DNA of 15,983 nucleotides from Verrucomicrobiales bacterium (GTDB lineage: Bacteria; Verrucomicrobiota; Verrucomicrobiia; Limisphaerales; UBA9464). The notes beneath the pieces were generated by a model. The model had not been told where the DNA came from. It searched no databases and worked only from the letters and a program-made list of their open reading frames with translations. This document shows, piece after piece, positions 7,027 to 13,127 of the stretch; positions within the stretch are counted from its first letter, which is position 1, and each line of letters starts with the position of its first letter. The DNA is taken from positions 1 to 15,983 of the forward strand of contig DLVS01000691.1 in assembly GCA_003445095.1 (NCBI GenBank), written 5' to 3'. The position numbers were made by a program, and so were the translations under genes.

Positions 7027-7252
7027 AATCGTCGGCTTCAAGGGAGAACCCATCGGCCGCCTCGACGATCTTCATCGGCGTCTGGTAGCGAACGAAATTG
7101 GCGTGACGTCGCCACTCACGATTCTCCGCCTGGGAGAGAAATTAGAAATGCCGATTACTCCGGGCGAGCTGCGCCCGGTGGGCTCTTGAATTCGGACTGC
7201 GCCGCGAAAAAACGAAAAACACGCGTGAAGGTCGCTCGGTGTGAACACACTT
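7027..7252 (+). pseudogene. Protease-tail repeat, copy 2 (orphan 3' end of an HtrA-like gene)
   Basis: The plus strand encodes FKGEPIGRLDDLHRRLVANE and on to PITPGELRPVGS with a stop at 7187-7189: the PDZ C-terminus of the protease at 3282, without any protease domain. Compared codon by codon with the parent (54 codons), 18 differ; 15 are silent third-base changes and 3 change the residue (Ala to Gly, Leu to Met, Ala to Pro). The similarity continues about 60 bases past the stop. Upstream it breaks at 7027, next to the leader of the RAYT gene. A short open frame starting at 6953 (ATG) runs through it and could make a 78-residue hybrid peptide; I doubt that it is a gene. The divergence pattern suggests that it was under selection as part of a working gene before being cut off. 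Confidence 0.85.
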
Positions 7253-7291
7253 CGAGCCTAGAATAATCAGCGAGCGAAGCCCTCTAAGCGA

Positions 7292-10072
7292 TCAGGGGCA
7301 GCAATCGCGGACTTGATAGAAACTGCCGTAGTAGGAATCGGTGTCCACGGTCCAGGATCTGTCGGAAGTGCGGCTGATCGCTCGTGGCTCCCCACTAAGT
7401 GAAGCCCGCTCTAGAACGACAAACGGCGGACTCCCTCCAGTCCAAGAAAGGACCAGTCTTCCCTCTTCAAGCCTTGCTGGTTCCATGAGAGGTGGAAAGA
7501 GAGCCATAAACGTCTGACGGAGGGTCAGAGGCGCGAAGTGCTCGTTCCCAGTTTGATCCGCTTGCACTACCACCTGGCCTCTATCAATTAGCATGAGTTC
7601 GTTGCCGTTAACGATCTCGGCGGGACCAAATACTTTATACGACACCGTCAACCCGCGGCTCGTTTCCCGAGGTAACACGAACGGAGTTTGGAGGCGAGAG
7701 AGCGTCGACGGAATTCCCAGGGAGAGCGTCTGGGCAATCCGTTTCTCCAATCGCAAGATTTGCAGACCCGCCGCCCCATCCGCCAAGTAGGCAAGGTCCC
7801 CAACCACCTGGACGTCCCAAGTGTCTCTGGCCATGAAGCTGCCGGCCGCCCGGGGCGCTTCGGGTTGACTCACGTCAACCACATGAAGTCCGCCTCCCTC
7901 ACTCGCAAGGAACGCAAGGTTATCCACCACGTGAACCGCAAATCCAAATCCGACGGGCTTCTGGTAATTACCTACGAACCAGGGAGCTTGCGGTAATCTC
8001 ACATCGATGATTTCCAGCCCATCGCCTTTGGCCACAAACGCGAGGTTACCAATCACCTGAACATCATGGGCGATGCTAACGCGGAACCGACTGATCAGTG
8101 TCGGTACTTCCGGATTCTTAACATTAAATATGTTCAGCATCGGTCCTGCCACATAGGCTAAATCGCCGACTGGCTCGACACTAAACGCCGGCCCGAGATT
8201 CAAGTTTGACTTCAATTTCGGAGCGGTCGGATCGCTTACGTCGAATATGAGTAGCCCGTTGGTATTATCCGCTACGTAGGCGAGGTCACCCACCACTCGA
8301 ACTACGTAGGCTTCGCTTGCGATCGAGTTCTCTCCCAAGAGGCGAGGCGAGCTCGGATTGCTTACGTCCAAAATGATCAGACCGGCAGCATCGGCCGCCA
8401 GGTAAGCGCGGCTCCCCACCACTTGCACTGTAAATGCATCCTCACTCGTGTCGAAACTGCCGACCAGGACCGGCCTCGTCGGATCGGATACATCCAAGAT
8501 CTTTAAGCCTTCCTCGCCGTCCGCCACGGCCACGTACGCAAGATTGCCCACGACTTGCACGCCAAAGGCGACCCCGCCGATGTTGTAACTGCCTACGCGC
8601 GTCAACGCGACGCCCACAGGGTTCACTGCCCGTCTCTCCTTGACGGGCAGGTAAGTCGCATCGCCTGCTTGTTCCGCTTCGATGACTACCGTTCCGAAGT
8701 TTGTCGCGGTCAAAACTCCATTGGCAATCTCTCCCGGCCCGGTGACCACCCGGTAAGTGACAGGTAACCCACTGCTGGCTGAGCCAATAAATGACGATGA
8801 CTCTCCCGTGAGCAGCGCTACATCGTTGGCCGGCTGAGCCCAATCCAGCGTCTGCGCAACTCCTCGATCAACACGAAGTATTATCAAGCCTGAAGTCCCG
8901 TCAGCCAGGTAAGCGTGGTTCCCCACAACTTTTATGTTCTGCAAGATCTGAGGAAACGGGAAACTACCCACGCGGACGGGCGACGTTGGTTCTGCTACGT
9001 CAAGAATCACCAATCCGACGGTGGCATCAGCGACGAAAGCGAGTTCATCGACAACCTGGACTGTCAGTGCTCGGTCGCTCTGACTATAGGTACCGACAAG
9101 ACTGGGACTCTGTGGGTTGCTGACATCTAAAACCTGAATGCCTCCCATATAACTCGCCACAAAAGCCAAACCTCCAACGATGTCTGAGTCCCAGGCTCCC
9201 GACTTGATTCCGTAGCCGCTCAATTGTTTGGGGGTCGATGGGATCGTTATGTCCAAGACTTGTAGGCCTGAGCTACCTGCCGAGAGGTACGCCAAGTTGC
9301 CCAAGACTCGTACTCCGCGGCAGTCTCCATCCGTGCGGTGGGTACCTACTATTGGAGCCGTTGGAATGGTCACGTCTAGGATTTGCAACCCTTCCCGCCC
9401 AGCCAAGTATGCCAAGCCATCGACCACTTGTACGGCCGAGCCCGACAGGTCGGAACCGCCGACGCGCGTTGGCGCGGCCGGATTACTCACGTCCAGGATT
9501 TCGAATCCCGCATCGCCGCCCGCGACATAGGCGAGGTGTCCAACCACTTGGACACTACTGAAAGTCCCTGAACCGCTGCTGCCGAGGAGTACCGGCGTCG
9601 TTGGGTCACCGACGTCGAATATTTGCACGCCTGCCACGCTGTCAGAGACATAAGCGCGACTGCCCACAACTTCCACTTTGGCGGCGTTCCCGGGAGTGTC
9701 GTAGCCACCCACTCGCGTTAGGTGAACCGCAACTTGATTAAGGCGTCGCGTCTGGGTCACGGGTGAGTACGTTGCGTCGCCAGCCTGCTTCGCGACCAGG
9801 ATGACTGTTCCAACGTTGGTGACGCTAATCGTTTCGCCGCTGATGATCGCAGGTCCTGCCGCTACGCGGAAGGTCACAGGCAATCCACTGCTTGCCGACG
9901 CCACCAAGGGATAGACCTGTCCAACACGTAGGACCGCGCCGGCTCCTGGATCTGTCCAAGTCAACGTTTGCTCTGCCGCTAAGACTCTCGCGAGCTCTAG
10001 GAGCAGCGGAACGACTGCCAAGCCTTTCGGACGACAAAACCAACGGAGAACAAAGTTGGAGCTGGGGGGCAT
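7292..10072 (-). CDS. Secreted protein with two seven-bladed LVIVD beta-propellers and Ig-like (MBG-type) domains
   Basis: A 926-residue exported protein. I use the ATG at 10072 (MPPSSNFVLRWFCRPKGLAV), which gives a basic, then hydrophobic signal sequence ending near VLAAE; a TTG at 10135 would add 21 unlikely residues. Order of domains: Ig-like domain 1 (about 35-115, SASSGLPVTFRV, KQAGDATYSPV), seven LVIVD blades (116-402), Ig-like domain 2 (406-484, SASSGLPVTYRV, EQAGDATYLPV), seven more blades (487-777), a degenerate Ig-like domain 3 (780-859), and a C-terminal region ending YQVRDCCP. Each blade is ~40 residues with the pattern VQVVG-LAYVAD-GL-ILDVS-P--P--VG. Seven plus seven blades suits two closed propellers. 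LVIVD proteins are extracellular and of unknown function, possibly adhesive or polymer-binding. No export tag such as a PEP-CTERM or Por signal is obvious. It lies alone between protease-tail copy 2 and a RAYT remnant. Confidence 0.9.
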   Translation of the reverse strand: MPPSSNFVLRWFCRPKGLAVVPLLLELARVLAAEQTLTWTDPGAGAVLRVGQVYPLVASASSGLPVTFRVAAGPAIISGETISVTNVGTVILVAKQAGDATYSPVTQTRRLNQVAVHLTRVGGYDTPGNAAKVEVVGSRAYVSDSVAGVQIFDVGDPTTPVLLGSSGSGTFSSVQVVGHLAYVAGGDAGFEILDVSNPAAPTRVGGSDLSGSAVQVVDGLAYLAGREGLQILDVTIPTAPIVGTHRTDGDCRGVRVLGNLAYLSAGSSGLQVLDITIPSTPKQLSGYGIKSGAWDSDIVGGLAFVASYMGGIQVLDVSNPQSPSLVGTYSQSDRALTVQVVDELAFVADATVGLVILDVAEPTSPVRVGSFPFPQILQNIKVVGNHAYLADGTSGLIILRVDRGVAQTLDWAQPANDVALLTGESSSFIGSASSGLPVTYRVVTGPGEIANGVLTATNFGTVVIEAEQAGDATYLPVKERRAVNPVGVALTRVGSYNIGGVAFGVQVVGNLAYVAVADGEEGLKILDVSDPTRPVLVGSFDTSEDAFTVQVVGSRAYLAADAAGLIILDVSNPSSPRLLGENSIASEAYVVRVVGDLAYVADNTNGLLIFDVSDPTAPKLKSNLNLGPAFSVEPVGDLAYVAGPMLNIFNVKNPEVPTLISRFRVSIAHDVQVIGNLAFVAKGDGLEIIDVRLPQAPWFVGNYQKPVGFGFAVHVVDNLAFLASEGGGLHVVDVSQPEAPRAAGSFMARDTWDVQVVGDLAYLADGAAGLQILRLEKRIAQTLSLGIPSTLSRLQTPFVLPRETSRGLTVSYKVFGPAEIVNGNELMLIDRGQVVVQADQTGNEHFAPLTLRQTFMALFPPLMEPARLEEGRLVLSWTGGSPPFVVLERASLSGEPRAISRTSDRSWTVDTDSYYGSFYQVRDCCP

Positions 10073-10282
10073 TTGAGTTGTCCTGTGAACGCTATCACCG
10101 CGAGGAGCCGACGCAGGTTGCGCAGGGTGGTTCAACTAGCTTGAGCCGCGCCTCAACCATGAGCGAGTTTTGAATCCGAGCAAATCGACAATTCAGACAA
10201 TTAAGCCGAACGTCAGTCACACGTTCCATTGCGGAACCGTTCGCGCGACCTGCCAGAGGAGAAGGAGATTGTCCGGGCGACG

Positions 10283-10522
10283 GCGCTCGAAGAATACCTC
10301 CGCCTCAAGGTTCGTTACTTCAACGATGGGGCAGTTTTGGGCACGCGGGCCTTTGTGAATGAAGTTTTCGCGGCCTTACGAGAGCGCTTCAGTCCCAAGC
10401 GGCGGGAAGCCGCCCGGCCGATGGTCGGACTGAAGAATGAAGTATTTACCCTACGCGAACTGCGCGCCCGGGTGTTTGGGGTAGAGCCTGAGGTAGGCAC
10501 CGATCAGGAAGTCATCTCTTGA
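10283..10522 (+). pseudogene. Orphan C-terminus of a second RAYT transposase
   Basis: The plus strand reads ALEEYLRLKVRYFNDGAVLG, then GTRAFVNEVFAALRERF and VFTLRELRARVFG, matching the last ~65 residues of the RAYT at 5923 (IPEYLRLKVRYFADGAILGT...) with many substitutions. The HUH and tyrosine parts are missing, and the preceding frame (EEKEIVRATA) no longer matches, so this is only a tail. It differs enough to come from another RAYT, not a copy of the one in this window. It is in the same orientation as protease-tail copy 3, which starts about 145 bases on. After the RAYT-like part the frame adds some 12 unrelated residues before its stop. Confidence 0.82.
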
Positions 10523-10665
10523 CTTACCGCGCTCTGAGTAACGATCGCTGGCAGGGTCGCCCCATCTTTCTTCGCGGGCCCGTTCGTCTGAAATCGATTC
10601 CCAAACACAGGCAACTTCACAGGCCATTTAGGGGGCATTCTCGCCGAGGCGGACTATCCAAAGGA

Positions 10666-10765
10666 ATTGGGGTGACTTCGCCACTCGCGATTCTCCGCCT
10701 AGGTGAGAAGTTAGAACTGCCAATTACGCCCAGGGAACTGCGTCCCGCGACTTCGTGAATTCAGC
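10666..10765 (+). pseudogene. Protease-tail repeat, copy 3 (shorter orphan 3' end)
   Basis: The plus strand encodes IGVTSPLAILRLGEKLELPI, then TPRELRPATS and a stop at 10756-10758, corresponding to the last 30 residues of the HtrA-like protease, and shares TGAATTCAG at the stop. Against the parent, 12 codons differ silently and 5 change the residue, mainly in the last few positions. Similarity stops sharply upstream at about 10663. The stretch between the RAYT remnant and this point (10523-10662) holds nothing recognisable. It faces the intact DUF2071 gene with 44 bases between the two stop codons. Confidence 0.8.
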
Positions 10766-10766
10766 G

Positions 10767-10850
10767 GGCGACGCTCCGACAGGCTTCCCTCCGGTTCTAC
10801 CGTCAGGCGGGCGTCAGCCACCACGCCTTCACGCTAAGTTCGCGGGCAAA
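10767..10850 (-). repeat. DUF2071-tail repeat copy C (in situ 3' end of the DUF2071 gene plus downstream DNA)
   Basis: This is the copy that belongs to an intact gene: the last ~15 codons of the DUF2071 gene (10803-10850) and 36 bases after its stop, beginning GGCGACGCTCCGACAGG on the plus strand. Copies B (5398-5493) and A (4389-4448) are the orphans. The similarity to B is strongest in the noncoding part (34 of 39 bases from the stop codon outward). Confidence 0.62.
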
Positions 10851-11552
10851 CAGTAGGTGTGGCTCGGAACTCGGCAGCGCGAACCCCAACTGGGTGGTCA
10901 TGTTGAGGTGGGTAAAGGTCGCCTTCGCGGGTTGCAACGGCCAAGGGGAGTGCCGAATTTCTCCCCGCCACAATCGCCTGCGCGAATCTGCCGCGAACAA
11001 CCGATACCTCTCCGTTAACCAGTGCTCCAGTGAGCCTGATTGGGCCGCGAAAAGATCCCCCAACCCTTCGTACGAAACCGCCAGCGTTGCCGTGCCGCCC
11101 CCGGAATGCGTCCGTTCACTTGAATAGTTGACCACGCCGTTGGACTGCACTTCGCAAGCGATGTCGGCGTCATAGTACGGAAGATGGTAGGTCCATCGTG
11201 CAATCCGTACGGCCAGCTTTGACCCGGCGTCGAGGCTGAAGAACCACACCCCGGGCCGTCCGTTGGCGCGGACGTAGGTGCGCACATTCAACTCAGGAAA
11301 CGCCGACGTTCCCGGAAGTGGCAGAAATCTTCGCCAACGAATGCCACTCATGCGGAATGGAACCACTCCCAGCCACGCCTGTCCTTCGAAGGTGTCGAGC
11401 TCGAGTGGAGGATCAGTGCGGGGCAACTGCGCTGCCAAAAGGTCCGCGGCGACGGGCCAATGAGCGAATAGAAGGTCATGCCACCGCATGGTAACCGACC
11501 AATTGGTTGGTTCGGGCGGCGACTTGACCGGCGAGTCGAGAGAAGTGGGCAT
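10803..11552 (-). CDS. DUF2071 (YqjF-like) family protein
   Basis: A 249-residue soluble protein with the signature segments of the DUF2071/YqjF family: MRWHDLLFAHWPV (residues 22-34), QAWLGVVPFRMSGIRWRR (58-75), FPELNVRTYVRANGRPGVWF (85-104) and FSLDA. The family is widespread, about 230-250 residues, and its biochemical role is not established; some members are linked to organic-compound or stress responses, but nothing here decides this. The ATG at 11552 gives a normal length; there is no Shine-Dalgarno sequence. A strong hairpin (11561-11578) lies directly before the start. It follows the chelatase gene on the same strand by about 90 bases. Its last 18 codons match orphan fragments A and B in the mosaic region, and its stop codon faces protease-tail copy 3. 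Confidence 0.85.
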   Translation of the reverse strand: MPTSLDSPVKSPPEPTNWSVTMRWHDLLFAHWPVAADLLAAQLPRTDPPLELDTFEGQAWLGVVPFRMSGIRWRRFLPLPGTSAFPELNVRTYVRANGRPGVWFFSLDAGSKLAVRIARWTYHLPYYDADIACEVQSNGVVNYSSERTHSGGGTATLAVSYEGLGDLFAAQSGSLEHWLTERYRLFAADSRRRLWRGEIRHSPWPLQPAKATFTHLNMTTQLGFALPSSEPHLLFARELSVKAWWLTPA

Positions 11553-11560
11553 GGGCAGGT

Positions 11561-11607
11561 GTCGCGCGGCGGCGCGACCAGGCTACCACGAAGGGTAACT
11601 CCCTTCG
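11561..11607 (-). other. Two perfect hairpins between the chelatase and DUF2071 genes
   Basis: GTCGCGC (11561-11567) and GCGCGAC (11572-11578) make a 7-bp stem with a 4-base loop, ending only 8 bases before the DUF2071 ATG on the minus strand. CGAAGGG (11589-11595) and CCCTTCG (11601-11607) make a second 7-bp stem with a 5-base loop, 36 bases after the chelatase stop. Neither has a U-tract on the minus strand. The second could be a terminator or an mRNA-stabilising hairpin; the first could limit ribosome access to the DUF2071 start. Confidence 0.4.
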
Positions 11608-11643
11608 ACAGTTGCTTGAAGATCCGTCGGCCAGTAACCTCAA

Positions 11644-12510
11644 TTAATCAAGCGAGGGATCGGTCGATCCCGCCGATTCGCGGACCCGCTCTAAAATCAC
11701 GTCGGTCAAATGAGGTTCTCGTCCAATACTGGGCGAGTACCAAACCTGCTTTCGGTTGAGCGTGGTCGGGTTTAGCCAAGTCGGCTGCCCGGCCTTGAAT
11801 CTGGCCTGCACTTGGCTTTCCGGGGCTCCCAACATAACCGGAATGTCTTCATAACTGTGCAATCCGTCGCTAATGAAGAATGGCACGACGACCAGATCAT
11901 CCGTCTTGGCCAATTGGTAGCATTCGGCGATGCGTGGCTCTTCCTCCATGAACAAGGGATGGACGGCGGCGAATTGACCGAGGCCACGAATCCGTTCGAC
12001 CTGTTGTTCGATTGCTTTGCGAGAGTTTTCGTTGTTAGCCGTCCCGTGCCCGGCCACAAACAGCGTCGTCGACGCGGAGACGGGCACTCGCCCTTGGGAA
12101 TCCGGAAACTGCCGGACGACCTCAGCGGCCCGCGCGAGGATAATGCCCGTCATGCTCGGATGGGTGCCGACGGGACCGCAGTAGTAGACCCGCTGATTAC
12201 CGAGGCGTTGGATCCGGGAAAAAGTCGCATCCCCATCGCGTCGCAGACCTAGCTCCCGCGGAATGACTTCTTCGGTGAAGTAACCCTCGCTGATGAACAG
12301 CGGCACTACGAATACCCGGGGCGTGAACGCCTGTCGGAGGGCGCCGGCGAGCGTCGGGTGCTCCTTCCAAAAGGCGGTCACTACTTGCGCGAAGAGACCC
12401 TGGCGACGGAGTTCCGCGGCGTGTTGCCGAGTGGGCGCTGCCGAGTCGGCATTCAAGGTCGAGCCGTGCCCTACCAGCACCAGGGCGGCATCTGAAAAAT
12501 CATCCGACAC
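11644..12510 (-). CDS. CbiX/SirB-like sirohydrochlorin chelatase family protein, two domains
   Basis: Two tandem CbiX-type domains make a 288-residue protein from the GTG at 12510 (VSDDFSDAALVLVGHGS). Domain 1 has VGHGS (His15) but reads VPLFISEGYFTEEVIP where the second metal-binding His is expected. Domain 2 has AGHGT (His155), HPLFMEEEPRI and VPFFISDGLHSYEDIP (His218), so it keeps both His residues and a candidate Glu. Family members insert Co or Fe into sirohydrochlorin (cobalamin or siroheme synthesis). Here domain 2 looks like the catalytic one. No other tetrapyrrole gene is in the window, so the metal and the pathway are open. The frame continues upstream to a TTG at 12636, overlapping the lipoprotein gene; that would add 42 residues (PAESTCARPPQRHCARD and others) that do not resemble the family, so I prefer the GTG, without a ribosome binding site in either case. 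Confidence 0.8.
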   Translation of the reverse strand: MSDDFSDAALVLVGHGSTLNADSAAPTRQHAAELRRQGLFAQVVTAFWKEHPTLAGALRQAFTPRVFVVPLFISEGYFTEEVIPRELGLRRDGDATFSRIQRLGNQRVYYCGPVGTHPSMTGIILARAAEVVRQFPDSQGRVPVSASTTLFVAGHGTANNENSRKAIEQQVERIRGLGQFAAVHPLFMEEEPRIAECYQLAKTDDLVVVPFFISDGLHSYEDIPVMLGAPESQVQARFKAGQPTWLNPTTLNRKQVWYSPSIGREPHLTDVILERVRESAGSTDPSLD

Positions 12511-12622
12511 GTCGCGGGCACAGTGCCGCTGAGGCGGCCGCGCGCAAGTGGACTCTGCCGGGTGCCGCCGTTCGCGAACCTCCCGAAATCCCCCTTGGAC
12601 AACTTGAGTTGCCCCCGTGACG

Positions 12623-12886
12623 CTATTTGAATTCAAAAGCCATCTGTCGCCAACCCTCCCGAATCGGCTCCTGCCAAGTCATTTTGGCCAGCGTTGCTTC
12701 GATTTTACGGCGCTGCTCAGGCGTGACACCAGGCGGGTACTCTATGTTGGTCGGATGCCCGTCCGACCCGATTTCAAACTGAACAACGATACGGGAACCG
12801 TCCTGGGGCCGACGATCTTGGTTCCCAGTGGCGGCACATCCGGCCACCAGCAACATGGCTAACAGCCCGATCCCAATGTGCATCAT
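12623..12886 (-). CDS. Small lipoprotein with a TonB-C-like domain
   Basis: An 87-residue protein starting MMHIGIGLLAMLLVAGCAAT: a lipoprotein signal with lipobox LVAGC, so signal peptidase II should leave Cys17 as the lipidated residue. The mature part is about 70 residues with IVVQFEIGSDGHPTNIEYPP, then PEQRRKIEATLAKMTWQEPI, resembling a compact TonB C-terminal/energy-transducer-like fold (beta strand, SDG turn, helix). There is no proline-rich spacer or membrane helix as in true TonB, so it is not an energy transducer. It may be a periplasmic-facing envelope lipoprotein of unknown role. ATG codons at 12886 and 12883 are both possible starts. It is first in a run of three minus-strand genes (chelatase and DUF2071 follow). 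Confidence 0.75.
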   Translation of the reverse strand: MMHIGIGLLAMLLVAGCAATGNQDRRPQDGSRIVVQFEIGSDGHPTNIEYPPGVTPEQRRKIEATLAKMTWQEPIREGWRQMAFEFK

Positions 12887-13127
12887 GTCTGGCTATTATT
12901 GGCACTCGAGGTTCGGCTTCAAGGACGCGTAGCGATTAACAATTCAGGCCGTGCATCGCCGACCTGTCAGCCGGTCCATTGAATCTACCAGCAGCACTCA
13001 CACCGTTGGCAACTCCGGCGCATGACCGCTCGCCGCGGCGCTTCCCCAACGAGAAAACTTCGAAGGCGACACCACAAATTCACTTCGCACGGTTCATCGG
13101 ATTAGGCAGCGTTCCGCCCTCGTTTTT
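12887..13127. other. Divergent intergenic region
   Basis: These 241 bases separate the minus-strand lipoprotein gene from the plus-strand oxidoreductase gene and so must hold promoters for both. I see no convincing -35/-10 pair, no cobalamin-riboswitch box and no strong hairpin, only the short palindrome CGCCGCGGCG near 13031-13042. Confidence 0.5.

Noticed and set aside
6953..7189. A 78-residue open frame with an ATG start that joins RAYT leader DNA to the protease tail
   Set aside because: The first ~25 residues are the antisense of the RAYT upstream region and the rest is the PDZ tail; without a ribosome binding site or a complete domain I treat it as a chance fusion, not a gene.
7292..10072. 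Regularly spaced near-repeats (GTGGTTGGG-like words every ~120 bases), first thought to be a CRISPR-like or tandem DNA array
   Set aside because: The period equals one ~40-residue LVIVD blade and the units vary as protein repeats do; they are coding.
10519..10758. A 79-residue open frame ending in protease-tail copy 3
   Set aside because: The part before the tail resembles nothing, and the tail covers only the last strands of a PDZ domain.
12887..13127. Possible cobalamin riboswitch near the chelatase-family gene
   Set aside because: No conserved B12-box-like sequence or suitable stem was found on either strand.
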